Part shown: positions 47,031-55,199 of the stretch, one piece after another
How the letters are laid out: every line of letters begins with the position of its first letter
Position numbering within the stretch: position 1 is the first letter of the stretch
DNA from: Labrenzia sp. VG12
GTDB taxonomy: Bacteria; Pseudomonadota; Alphaproteobacteria; Rhizobiales; Stappiaceae
Assembly (NCBI RefSeq): GCF_002237595.1
Contig: NZ_CP022529.1
Coordinates: 1,612,001-1,676,000, forward strand
Reading direction: 5' to 3'
DNA length: 64,000 bases
The notes under the pieces: generated by a model
What the model was told of the DNA's origin: nothing
Databases searched by the model: none
The model's input: only the letters and a program-made list of their open reading frames with translations
Made by a program: the position numbers and the translations under genes

Positions 47031-48989
47031 GTGACCCAGTCTCCTGCGCAACGCTCATCCAAGAGCGTCATTACCAAGATCCTGCTGGCGGCAGCCGCCG
47101 TCATTGTGGCGATTTTCGCCGGCTTCGGCCTCTTCAACGACACCCTGCAGCGCAACGCCAAATCCGACGAAGTGCGCGATTACATGACCGGTGTCGGACA
47201 ATCCGAAGTCAATATTGTTCGCAACTGGTTCGAGGCACGTCTGCTGCTTGTGGAAACCACGGCCGAACGGATCGCCAAGGCAGACGACGTCACGCCCGAG
47301 TTCTTCAACCTGAAGACCCTGACCGACAATTTCAGCGCCACCTATTACGGTGTTGCCGAAGACGGTGCCTTCAACATGTGGCCGGAGGCGGATCTGCCAG
47401 AAGGGTATGACCCGCGCAAGCGACCCTGGTACCAGGACGCTGCCGCCAAGGGCAGCTCCACCATTACCGCGCCCTATCAGGATGCCTCTTCAGGCAATCT
47501 GATCGTGACGGCCGCCACGCCGGTCAAGGCCGGCGGATCTCTTGCCGGTGTTGTCGGCGGCGACTTTGAAATCACGACCCTGGCCAACATGCTGGCCTCC
47601 TCCGACATGGGCGGAATGGGGTATGTTTTCGTAACGGATGCGGATGGCACCATCCTCGTCCACCCCGACAGCGACCTGATCTCCAAGCCCTTGAGCGACC
47701 TGTTTCCGGAAAGCACGGTCAAGGTCTCCGCCGAGCCGCAATATGCCTCCAATGCCAATGGCGACCGGATCGTGCAGTTTGTTGCCGTGACCGGCCTTCC
47801 GGTTGACTGGCAAATCGGCCTGTCGGTTGACGAGGCCGCGGCCTATGCCAGCCTGACCAGTTTCCGCTATTCGGCCATCATTGCCACGGTGATCGCCACC
47901 GTGCTGATGCTGGTCATCCTGGGGACCTTGTTCCAGACCCTGCTTGCCCGCCCGCTGGCCTCCGTGACCCGCTCCATGGCCGAGATCGCCGAAGGTGACC
48001 TCGATGCACCGGTTCAGGGCCTGGAGCGCAACGACGAGATCGGATCGATTGCCAACGCGGTTGAAGTCTTCAAGACCAACGGCAAGGCGCAGCGTGAACT
48101 GGAGGCGGAACGCGAAGCCGAACAGGAAGCAAAGCAACGCCGTGCCGCCGCTGTCGACGATCTTCTCGGCGGTTTCAACCAGGAAATCCGCAGCGTTCTG
48201 GAAACCGTCTCCAACGCCACCGACGAGCTGGAACGCACGGCACGTGAGCTGGCAGAAACGTCCGACAAGAGCTCGACCGATGCGGAAGCAGCCGCCCGCA
48301 CCACCGGCGACACGGCCGCAAATGTACGCTCGGTTGCAGCCGCCTCCGAAGAGCTGACCTCCTCCATCGCCGAAATCGCACGGCGCGTGGAAGACCAGGC
48401 CGGCATCTCCGACAAGGCCTCCAGTGCAGCTTCCCAGACAGATCAGACCGTCCAGAGCCTGGTAGCAACCACGGACCGGATCAGCCAGATCGTCAGTCTG
48501 ATCAACGACATCGCTGCCCAGACCAACCTCCTTGCCCTGAACGCCACCATCGAGGCAGCCCGGGCCGGGGAAGCCGGCAAGGGCTTTGCGGTCGTGGCGT
48601 CGGAAGTGAAATCCCTGGCAACACAGACCGCCCAGGCAACGGAAGAAATCGCCACCCAGATCCAGGCGATGCAGACCGTTTCCAACCAGGCGGCCGATGC
48701 CATCAAGGACATTGCCAACGTGATCGCCGAAATGTCGGAGATCTCCAAGGACATCTCGGTCTCGGTCGAACAGCAGAGCCTAGCAACCAACGAGATCTCG
48801 AAAAACGTCAACGAGGTCTCCACCGGCACGGATTCGATCTCCGAAACCATCATCCAGGTTTCCAGCGGCGCCCAGTCAACGGGCCGGAATGCGGCCGATG
48901 TCCTGTCGACCGCCGAGTCGCTCTCCAGCGAGGCATCGGACCTGCGCTCCAAGGTCGAACGCTTCTTCGACGGCATCCGCGCCGCCTGA
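47031..48989 (+). CDS. Methyl-accepting chemotaxis protein with dCache sensor domain
   Basis: A 652-residue receptor. One membrane helix near residues 12-36 (VITKILLAAAAVIVAIFAGFGLF), a periplasmic double-Cache domain (about 40-275, with PRKRPWYQDAAAKG and AATPVKAGGSLAGVVGGDFEI, typical of amino-acid sensing dCache), a second helix (AIIATVIATVLMLVILGTLF), HAMP, and a C-terminal MCP signalling hairpin with INDIAAQTNLLALNATIEAARAGEAGKGFAVVASEVKSLA. It lacks an NWETF-type CheR-binding tail. The GTG at 47031 is used; a TTG opens the frame at 46983. A Fur-like box upstream hints at metal control. Confidence 0.92.
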   Translation: MTQSPAQRSSKSVITKILLAAAAVIVAIFAGFGLFNDTLQRNAKSDEVRDYMTGVGQSEVNIVRNWFEARLLLVETTAERIAKADDVTPEFFNLKTLTDNFSATYYGVAEDGAFNMWPEADLPEGYDPRKRPWYQDAAAKGSSTITAPYQDASSGNLIVTAATPVKAGGSLAGVVGGDFEITTLANMLASSDMGGMGYVFVTDADGTILVHPDSDLISKPLSDLFPESTVKVSAEPQYASNANGDRIVQFVAVTGLPVDWQIGLSVDEAAAYASLTSFRYSAIIATVIATVLMLVILGTLFQTLLARPLASVTRSMAEIAEGDLDAPVQGLERNDEIGSIANAVEVFKTNGKAQRELEAEREAEQEAKQRRAAAVDDLLGGFNQEIRSVLETVSNATDELERTARELAETSDKSSTDAEAAARTTGDTAANVRSVAAASEELTSSIAEIARRVEDQAGISDKASSAASQTDQTVQSLVATTDRISQIVSLINDIAAQTNLLALNATIEAARAGEAGKGFAVVASEVKSLATQTAQATEEIATQIQAMQTVSNQAADAIKDIANVIAEMSEISKDISVSVEQQSLATNEISKNVNEVSTGTDSISETIIQVSSGAQSTGRNAADVLSTAESLSSEASDLRSKVERFFDGIRAA

Positions 48990-49010
48990 TTGAAACGGAA
49001 GTTTGGAGAA

Positions 49011-49043
49011 AAGGGCGGACCTGCTGGTCCGCCCTTCTTTTTT
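49011..49043 (+). terminator. Rho-independent terminator of the chemoreceptor gene
   Basis: An 11-base perfect stem AAGGGCGGACC / GGTCCGCCCTT with a TGCT loop followed by CTTTTTT, 22 bases after the stop codon. Confidence 0.9.
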
Positions 49044-49180
49044 GCCTCCCGCCAGCTTCGAGCCAGCGTGCGACGGTGGCGTCCATATCGATCAAACACG
49101 GCGGAAAAGGCCTTGCCATTCGGACGTCTCGTGGCGCGGAGTCGCCCGGGCAGAAGATCAGGTCGACGTTTCCTGCCCGG

Positions 49181-50041
49181 TTATTTCACCACGTCCCGCA
49201 AAAACCTTTGCAGTGTTTGTTTGCCACCCGGTCTCCAACCGAGGGCGCGCAGCTTGTCTGTGGCCATGACGCCCGGCACCGTTTCGGCCTCATCCGGCAA
49301 CTTGCCGGACACTTTGGAAAATTCAGCATAAAGCTCAAGCAGCTCTCGCTGGTCGAGCAACAGATCCGACACGTTGAAGACATCAAAGGGCGACTGGCCG
49401 TTTCGTCCCAGCAGCAGGGACACGGCGGCTGCCAGGTCCGCGCCATGAACTTCCGTTGCCCGGCGCGGTGCAATCTCTTCACCACACGCAAAGGCCTCGA
49501 ACATGGAGGACCATTTGTGTGAACTGAGCCCGGGTGGCAGTCCGTAAATGCCGGTTGCTCTCAGGACGCTGCCACCGAAATGCGCGTCGCTCCGGGCTTC
49601 AAGTGCCTGCTCACCGGCCAGCTTGATCTCACCATAAAGCGAATCCGGCCGTGGCTGATCACTTTCTGAAAGCAGGTCGCCGCGCCGGTGATCACCATAG
49701 ACCGCCCGGCTTGAGAGAAACACGGCATGCCGGCATCCGGCGCGTTTTGCCGCGTCAAACAGGGCTTCCGTGCCCCCGACATTCACCCGGGTGAATGCTT
49801 CTGGATCGTCCCCCTCGCCGCCCCGAAACCTCCCGGGTTCATGCAGCAAGGCGCAATGAACCAATGCGTCGGCTTGCGGCAGCTCCGGCTGAGGATCTGC
49901 AAGGTCGTACCGGCAAAATCCGGCCGAAAATCCGTCAACCGGCTGGCGCCCAAGACATGTGACACTGTGGCCATCCCTGATCAGCCGATCAAGGATGAAC
50001 CGCCCGACCGTCCCGCTAGCCCCCGTCAGCAGGACATGCAT
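49181..50041 (-). CDS. sqdC: NAD(P)-dependent epimerase/reductase of the sulfolipid operon (SqdC-like)
   Basis: A 286-residue extended SDR: cofactor loop LLTGASGTVGRFI, HAVFLSSRAVYGDHRRGD and DSLYGEIKLAGEQAL with the YxxxK active site (Tyr/Lys in LYGEIKL). It starts 2 bases after the stop of the glycosyltransferase gene, in the order sqdB-sqdD-sqdC known from Rhodobacter, where SqdC is a reductase-like protein needed for full sulfolipid synthesis. The precise reaction of SqdC is not established. The gene symbol rests on order as much as on sequence. Confidence 0.7.
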   Translation of the reverse strand: MHVLLTGASGTVGRFILDRLIRDGHSVTCLGRQPVDGFSAGFCRYDLADPQPELPQADALVHCALLHEPGRFRGGEGDDPEAFTRVNVGGTEALFDAAKRAGCRHAVFLSSRAVYGDHRRGDLLSESDQPRPDSLYGEIKLAGEQALEARSDAHFGGSVLRATGIYGLPPGLSSHKWSSMFEAFACGEEIAPRRATEVHGADLAAAVSLLLGRNGQSPFDVFNVSDLLLDQRELLELYAEFSKVSGKLPDEAETVPGVMATDKLRALGWRPGGKQTLQRFLRDVVK

Positions 50042-50042
50042 G

Positions 50043-50909
50043 TCAGGATGCTTTCCGCGCCGGTCCGTCCAGCGGTCCGGGCAGATCCGAAATCACGTCC
50101 GGAATGCCGTCACCGGTCGCATAGGCCTGCCAGAGATCGATCAGGGGCCGCAGGCGTTCAGCCTTGTCGTGACCGGTCTGCCAGGGCTTTTCATACTGGT
50201 AGTGCAGAATGTGAACCTGCCGCCAGTCCCAGAGGTCCGGAAGGTTGAACCAGACATATTGCAGCATGTTGTAAAAGACCGGCAGTCCGTGCCAGTCGGG
50301 AAAGAAATGCTCCAGAAACGTCTGATCGGTGCGCCGCCAGAACGCTTCCGGCCGATCGAGTCGTTCCAGCATTGCGGCAAAGGTGCCTTCATCCGGCTTC
50401 GCCGTGAAAACACCACTGTTCAGGCGGTGAAAATCCATCAGGCTTTCATAGACATTGGGCGCGGCGCAGAACTCCGGATAGCCGAACAGCTTGTCGCAGT
50501 TCCGGAGCACCAATGCGTCGGCGTCGATGAAAACAACGCGCTCATAGTCCTTCAGCTGCCAGAGGCGCAGCTTCACGAAATTATCGAGCGGTGTATGAAA
50601 CACCGGCTTGCCGCCTTTCGTGAACGGGGCCGCCTTGTGCAGGCGGCCACGCTCGTGACGCTCGTTGAAAGTCTCTGACGTCGGCAGGCGTTCGCAACGG
50701 CCGAGCCGCGGGGCAAAGGGTGTCAGAACCGACAGGTCGTCTTCTGCGACCGCCGGCGTGAACAGCACCACAAGGTCTGCCTCCGTGTCGGTCCGCCGCA
50801 GCGAACGCAATAGCGCGGACGCCCCGAGCACATAGTCCCGGTTGGTCACCAGTGTCACATAGGCGGTCCGGCTGGCCGGTCCCCTGTCAAATTCCGGAGC
50901 ATCCTGCAT
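50043..50909 (-). CDS. sqdD: GT8-type glycosyltransferase (SqdD-like) of sulfolipid synthesis
   Basis: A 288-residue glycosyltransferase of the glycogenin-like type: AYVTLVTNRDYVLGASALLRSL, LKDYERVVFIDADALVLRNCDKLF with the metal-binding DxD (DAD) and DFHRLNSGVFTAKPDEGTF. In Rhodobacter, SqdD transfers sulfoquinovose from UDP-sulfoquinovose to diacylglycerol. It lies 9 bases downstream of sqdB. Cytoplasmic face of the membrane. Confidence 0.85.
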   Translation of the reverse strand: MQDAPEFDRGPASRTAYVTLVTNRDYVLGASALLRSLRRTDTEADLVVLFTPAVAEDDLSVLTPFAPRLGRCERLPTSETFNERHERGRLHKAAPFTKGGKPVFHTPLDNFVKLRLWQLKDYERVVFIDADALVLRNCDKLFGYPEFCAAPNVYESLMDFHRLNSGVFTAKPDEGTFAAMLERLDRPEAFWRRTDQTFLEHFFPDWHGLPVFYNMLQYVWFNLPDLWDWRQVHILHYQYEKPWQTGHDKAERLRPLIDLWQAYATGDGIPDVISDLPGPLDGPARKAS

Positions 50910-50918
50910 GGCCAGACC

Positions 50919-52139
50919 TCAGGAGACCGATTTCAGACGCGGATGTTCCGGATCGTGCTCGATCTCTTCGGCAATGTCTTTGGTCCAGGCCGAAACCGCC
51001 GGAACGCGGCTACGGTCGACGCGGTAGGAGAAGTTTTTCGCAACGTCGACCACTTCCGTCAGAAGTCCGTCTTCCAGCGTGATCGGGTTGAGACCGAGTT
51101 CCAGGAACTGCTTGTTTTCAACGACCAGATCGTTTTCAGCCGCTTCCTTGCGCGGGTTCGGCAGGTAGGCCACCTTTGCGCCAGTCAGCCTGGAAATCAG
51201 TTCCGCCAGATCGCGCACCCGGTGGGTTTCCGTCATCTGGTTGAAGACCTTGACCCGGTCGCCTTTCTGCGGCGGGTTTCTCAGGGCCAGCTCGACGCAG
51301 CGCACCGAATCCTGGATGTGAATGAAGGCCCGCGTCTGGCCACCCGTTCCATGCACCGTCAGCGGGTAACCGATGGCCGCCTGGATCAGGAAGCGGTTCA
51401 GAACGGTGCCATAGTCGCCGTCATAGTCGAACCGGTTGATCAGCTGCTTGTGGCGCAGGGTCTGCTCGGTATGGGTGCCCCAGACGATCCCCTGGTGCAG
51501 ATCGGTGATCCTGAGACCGTCATTCTTGGCATAGAACTGGAACAGAAGCTGATCCAGGCACTTGGTCATGTGATAGATCGAGCCGGGATTGGCCGGATAG
51601 AGAATCTCCTGGGCTGCCTTGTCACCGCCCAGCGTTTCCACATCCACGCTGAGATAGCCTTCCGGGATGGCCGCACCGACGCTCGAATAGCCGTAGACAC
51701 CCATCGTGCCGAGGTGAACCAGATGCGCATCCAGATCGAGCTCCACCATGGCGTTCAGCAGGTGATGCGTGGCATTGACGTTGTTGTTGACCGTGTAATT
51801 CTTGTGCTGATCCGATTTCATCGAATAGGGCGCGGCGCGCTGTTCGGCGAAATGGATGATCGCGTCCGGGCGATTGTCGGCGAGCCAGGCCTTGAAAACC
51901 TGGTAGTCGGCGGCGATGTCGATCAGGTGGAAATGGATCGTGTTACCGGTTTCCTGTTTCCAGATCCGCGTGCGCTCCTGGATCGAATCCATCGGCGTGA
52001 GAGACTGCACGCCAAGTTCGGCGTCGATCCAGCGACGGCTGAGATTGTCGATGATATGAACTTCGTGTCCCTGGTCCGACAGGTGCAGGGACGTGGGCCA
52101 ACCGACAAAACCATCACCGCCAAGTATCGCAATCTTCAC
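50919..52139 (-). CDS. sqdB: UDP-sulfoquinovose synthase SqdB
   Basis: A 406-residue extended SDR that makes UDP-sulfoquinovose from UDP-glucose and sulfite, the first step of sulfoquinovosyl-diacylglycerol synthesis. It matches SqdB/SQD1 throughout: ILGGDGFVGWPTSLHLSDQGHEV, LSRRWIDAELGVQSLTP, HLGTMGVYGYSS, SIYHMTKCLDQLLFQFYAKN (active site Tyr-x3-Lys), and RAFIHIQDSVRCVELAL. The first gene of sqdBDC. A hairpin-forming inverted repeat sits in the leader at 52174-52204. Sulfolipid replaces phospholipid under phosphate limitation in relatives. Confidence 0.96.
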   Translation of the reverse strand: MKIAILGGDGFVGWPTSLHLSDQGHEVHIIDNLSRRWIDAELGVQSLTPMDSIQERTRIWKQETGNTIHFHLIDIAADYQVFKAWLADNRPDAIIHFAEQRAAPYSMKSDQHKNYTVNNNVNATHHLLNAMVELDLDAHLVHLGTMGVYGYSSVGAAIPEGYLSVDVETLGGDKAAQEILYPANPGSIYHMTKCLDQLLFQFYAKNDGLRITDLHQGIVWGTHTEQTLRHKQLINRFDYDGDYGTVLNRFLIQAAIGYPLTVHGTGGQTRAFIHIQDSVRCVELALRNPPQKGDRVKVFNQMTETHRVRDLAELISRLTGAKVAYLPNPRKEAAENDLVVENKQFLELGLNPITLEDGLLTEVVDVAKNFSYRVDRSRVPAVSAWTKDIAEEIEHDPEHPRLKSVS

Positions 52140-52173
52140 TGAAATTCTCCCTGGATTATCACCACAACGTGAA

Positions 52174-52204
52174 ATGAAACGATCGGACGTCCCGATTGTT
52201 TCAT
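52174..52204. promoter_or_regulatory. Inverted repeat upstream of sqdB
   Basis: ATGAAACGATCGG and CCGATTGTTTCAT form a 13-base stem with one mismatch and a 5-base loop. It begins 35 bases upstream of the sqdB start. It could be an operator or an RNA hairpin in the leader; the factor is unknown. Confidence 0.4.
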
Positions 52205-52305
52205 CTGAAAGACCAGATCATTGCGATATTTCCGTGACAACTCAACTTCGATTGTCGCAATTGATACATAAAAGACGATTGGTCACAGGAAGAGTGCGGG
52301 GCTGA

Positions 52306-52593
52306 TCACTCGGTCGGCCGGATCTCGAATGCGCCGGAAGCAGGGTCCGCCGTTTCCAGGTTGGTGACCGTGTTGACGCGCGCCAATGCAGGCCCCTGCC
52401 AAAGCGCATCCAGCATGTCGACCACCGTGTCGGCGGGGCCGGAGATTACGGCCTCGACGGCCCCGGTCTGCAGGTTGCGCACCCATCCCGACAAGGCCCT
52501 TGCTTCGGCCTCTTCGGCGCACCAGGCCCGATAGCCCACACCTTGCACACGGCCTTCGATCAGAACATGCATGGTCAATGGATCTGCCGTCAT
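52306..52593 (-). CDS. acyP: Acylphosphatase
   Basis: A 95-residue acylphosphatase: VLIEGRVQGVGYRAWCAEEA with the phosphate-binding GRVQGVGYR loop and its Arg, and VRNLQTGAVEAVISGP with the catalytic Asn. It hydrolyses acyl phosphates such as carbamoyl or acetyl phosphate in the cytosol. The ATG at 52593 has GAAGGAG upstream; the TTG at 52596 is less likely. It stands between sqdB and ribN. Confidence 0.93.
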   Translation of the reverse strand: MTADPLTMHVLIEGRVQGVGYRAWCAEEAEARALSGWVRNLQTGAVEAVISGPADTVVDMLDALWQGPALARVNTVTNLETADPASGAFEIRPTE

Positions 52594-52682
52594 CAAGCGC
52601 TCCTTCGCGTCGGCTTTGCCGAAAGCTTAGAGCGCTTCGTCATCGCTTGCTAGAGGCTGTGGGCTTTTGGGATCTGCAACCA

Positions 52683-52722
52683 GACCAGGGCCCGATCGCG
52701 AAAGCGGGACCGATCCCTGGTC
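52683..52722. terminator. Hairpin after ribN, possible terminator
   Basis: GACCAGGG (52683-52690) pairs with CCCTGGTC (52715-52722), with further internal pairing, right at the end of ribN (stop at 52727-52729). It lacks a clear U run on the minus strand, so it may be a weak terminator or a stabilising 3' hairpin. Confidence 0.4.
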
Positions 52723-52726
52723 GCTC

Positions 52727-53626
52727 CTAAGCCTTGACGAGAGCCGCGTCCCGGGCCGACCGCTTTTGCTCGTCCAGCATGACGACCAGCGAGGCCCCGA
52801 CAATCACCAGCGCGCCTGGCCAGAAGGCACCGGAAGGCGCAAAGCCAAAGGCAAAAAAGCCAACCGCGATGTTGAGCGGCAGCTTCAGGTGATCGAACGG
52901 CTGGACGAAGGTCGCATCTGCCTTCTGATAGGCCAGCGTCAACAGATAATTGGCTAGAACCGTAAGCACGCCTGCGCCGACGAGCAGCCACATCGCCTGA
53001 CCGGACGGAACAATTCCACCATCGCCCAGCGCCAGCAGCGCGTTCACGGGCGTCAGCAGAAGCAGGAGATAGATTGTGATGGAATCGGCCTGTTCGGTTG
53101 CAGTCAGCTTCTTCGTCACCAGAGAGGTACCGGCCCAGAAGGCCGCCGCGCCGACCGGGAGCAGAGCTGCCCAGCTGAATGCCTCTGTCCACGGTTCGAG
53201 AATCACCATGCCGCCACCAAAACCGGCAATGGTGGCAAGCCAGCGCACCAGACCGACCCGTTCACTGAAAAACAGTTTGGCCCCGACAATCACGAAAAAC
53301 GGCGAGGTCATCACCAGGGCGATTGCCTGCCAGATTTCCACCCGCGCCAGACCGGCCACCCAGAGCTGAATGCCGATGACGGCCAGGGCACCGCGGGCCA
53401 GGTGCCAGCCAAGCTGTTTGGTCCTGAGTGCCGAAAAACCGCGCCGCAAGACAAAGGGCAGCCCCACCAGCAATCCCAGCGCATATTGCCAGAAGGCTGC
53501 CGAGGTCGACGGCACGCCGAGCTGCATGGTCGAGGCCTGCAGGGCGCCATTGACCAGCGCAAAGGAGGCCCCTGCCCCGATCATGGCAAGCGCAGCAAAA
53601 AGTGATGTCCGGGATCCGTTTGTCAT
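52727..53626 (-). CDS. ribN: DMT/EamA-family transporter, probable riboflavin importer RibN
   Basis: A 299-residue membrane protein with ten predicted helices in two EamA halves (SLFAALAMIGAGASFALVNGALQ; WQYALGLLVGLPFVLRRGF; ALVMTSPFFVIVGAKLFFSERV; LPVGAAAFWAGTSLVTKKLTATEQADSITIYLLLLLTPVNALLAL; WLLVGAGVLTVLANYLLTLAYQKADATFVQPFDHLKLPLNIAVGFFAFG). EamA proteins transport many metabolites, but an FMN riboswitch directly upstream points to riboflavin, as for RibN of rhizobia. The ATG at 53626 has AAGGAC upstream. The terminator-like hairpin at 52683 follows. Confidence 0.88.
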   Translation of the reverse strand: MTNGSRTSLFAALAMIGAGASFALVNGALQASTMQLGVPSTSAAFWQYALGLLVGLPFVLRRGFSALRTKQLGWHLARGALAVIGIQLWVAGLARVEIWQAIALVMTSPFFVIVGAKLFFSERVGLVRWLATIAGFGGGMVILEPWTEAFSWAALLPVGAAAFWAGTSLVTKKLTATEQADSITIYLLLLLTPVNALLALGDGGIVPSGQAMWLLVGAGVLTVLANYLLTLAYQKADATFVQPFDHLKLPLNIAVGFFAFGFAPSGAFWPGALVIVGASLVVMLDEQKRSARDAALVKA

Positions 53627-53669
53627 GACGGTGTCCTTTCTGATCCGTTCGGTTGTCGTCCTGAACAGC

Positions 53670-53710
53670 CTCAAAAAGACACGTGACCGGGCCCCGAAAC
53701 GGGACCACGG
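53670..53710 (-). promoter_or_regulatory. Expression platform of the FMN riboswitch (probable terminator)
   Basis: Downstream of the aptamer on the minus strand, GGTCCCG-TTT-CGGGGCC (about 53691-53707) can form a GC-rich hairpin, followed 14 bases later by TCTTTTTG. This looks like the ligand-controlled transcription terminator. Confidence 0.5.
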
Positions 53711-53714
53711 CCAA

Positions 53715-53882
53715 GTTCTCTCTCATCCGGACTTTCAGACATCGCCGCAAAACGTTGCCATAACCGTCGGCTCCGGCTTCTCACCGGATCTGCTGACCCT
53801 TGCTGAAACCATCAGCAAGGCGCTCGCGGGCTCCAGGTCTCCCTGATACCGCCGGTGGGGACTCTCACCCCGCCCCGAGAAC
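53715..53882 (-). ncRNA. FMN riboswitch (RFN element) controlling ribN
   Basis: All conserved parts of the RFN element are readable on the minus strand: P1 arms GTTCTC and GAGAAC, GGGGCGGGGTGAGAG with CCCCACCGGCGGTA, GAGCCCGCGAGCG, GGTCAGCAGATCCGGTGAG, AAGCCGGAGCCGACGGTTA and AGTCCGGATGAGAG. It lies about 90 bases upstream of the transporter, so FMN is expected to reduce expression of the importer. Confidence 0.97.
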
Positions 53883-54041
53883 TGTTCTCAAGGCGATCCT
53901 TACGCCTGAAAGGGACACCATGCAATGGACACGGCCAAAAAATTTCAGTGATACTGAAACATGTCCCGGATCAGGCAACTGCCTTTCCCCGGGTCGTGGC
54001 AGAGCCGGACAGCGCCCGGCTCTGCAATGGTGTCAAAGTGT

Positions 54042-55199
54042 TCACCCTTGCACGACATGGGTGACCTTGTGTGCCTCCCAGCGACCCGGTGGTTCGAGCT
54101 TCCGCACCAGATCATCGATGACCGCCTCCGGCACGACTGCGTCCCTGCTCCTGTTCTGGGCATGCAAGGCAGCTTGTGACGGCTCCAGATAGACGATTTC
54201 GACCCGGGCGCCATAGTCACGCAGCAATCTGAGCGGCTTGCCCCGGAGCTGCGCGGATATGTTGGTCGCGTTCCAGACAAAGTCCTGCCCCTTGCGCAGG
54301 TGTTGACGCGCCGCCTCATAGGCAGCCTGGATCACCCTGCCCTGGTTCCCCGTTGCCGATTCCCCAAGTTCCTCGCGCACCGCATCGAGACTGACGACAG
54401 GCAGTTCCGGTCGGTTCCGCGCAATCCAGGTGTCCTTGCCCGCCCCCGGAAGACCTGACATCACGGTCACACGGCAACGAAAGTCTTCAAAGGCCACGTA
54501 ACGCGGATCCCTCTCCGGCCGTTCAAAAAAAGCAACCCTGCTTTCGTCATTGGCAAAGGCAAAGGGCTCTGTCCTGCAGCCGGCGTCTTCAAAGACCTGC
54601 CGTGCCAGTCCGACATTCACCAGAATGCCGTCCTGGTCGTCACAGATCCGCCCCATCGCGTCGGCTTCGGCATGAAGACACAGGAGATCCGGCCGGCACT
54701 TCCAGGAGGTCTCAATGGCAAGACGCTCCGGGTCGTCCCGCTCAATCAGCCAGAAGGGAAGCTGATGCGCGACAATGAGACCGCACAGCTGTTCCCGCCA
54801 GGCAAAGGGCGCGCCCGCATGCCACAGAAGTCGCCTCGCGATGCTTGCGCCAACCCTGGAATGCCCACGAGAGGTTATGCGCCCGTCATCCTCAGCCCGC
54901 GTTGTCGCCGGCTTGCCGACATCATGCAAGACCGCTGCCCAGAACAGACAGGATCTGCTCCCTGGGTCCAGCTGTCGCCAGTCCGGCAGCGACACCAGCT
55001 CCTCCACCACCATGCGGGTGTGCCGGCCGACATCACCTTCCGCATGATGGACCGGATCCTGCGGGCAGCTGTCGAGGAGTGCCAGTTCCGGCCAGAGTGG
55101 CCAGACACGGTCCCAGGCAACCCGCCAATCTGGAGCAGCCGGCACCAGTTGCTGCAGCGCTTCAAAAGTCACCTGATCAGATGGCATCCGGATCATCAT
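54042..55199 (-). CDS. HD-Pnk: 2',3'-phosphoesterase (HD) plus 5'-OH polynucleotide kinase, RNA end-healing enzyme
   Basis: A 385-residue two-domain protein. N-terminal HD domain (about 50-185): His60 in DVGRHTRMVV, His92-Asp93 in AVLHDVGKP, His113 in RGHSRVG, His145 in VAHQLPFW. C-terminal P-loop kinase (about 243-375): SGLPGAGKDTWIA with Lys255 of the Walker A, DAVREELGES and the lid arginines in HAQNRSRDA. The fusion equals HD-Pnk, a bifunctional enzyme characterised in Runella, which removes a 2',3'-cyclic phosphate and phosphorylates the 5'-OH of broken RNA or DNA. The RNA ligase gene overlaps its start by 23 bases, so healing and sealing are translated together. Confidence 0.88.
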   Translation of the reverse strand: MMIRMPSDQVTFEALQQLVPAAPDWRVAWDRVWPLWPELALLDSCPQDPVHHAEGDVGRHTRMVVEELVSLPDWRQLDPGSRSCLFWAAVLHDVGKPATTRAEDDGRITSRGHSRVGASIARRLLWHAGAPFAWREQLCGLIVAHQLPFWLIERDDPERLAIETSWKCRPDLLCLHAEADAMGRICDDQDGILVNVGLARQVFEDAGCRTEPFAFANDESRVAFFERPERDPRYVAFEDFRCRVTVMSGLPGAGKDTWIARNRPELPVVSLDAVREELGESATGNQGRVIQAAYEAARQHLRKGQDFVWNATNISAQLRGKPLRLLRDYGARVEIVYLEPSQAALHAQNRSRDAVVPEAVIDDLVRKLEPPGRWEAHKVTHVVQG

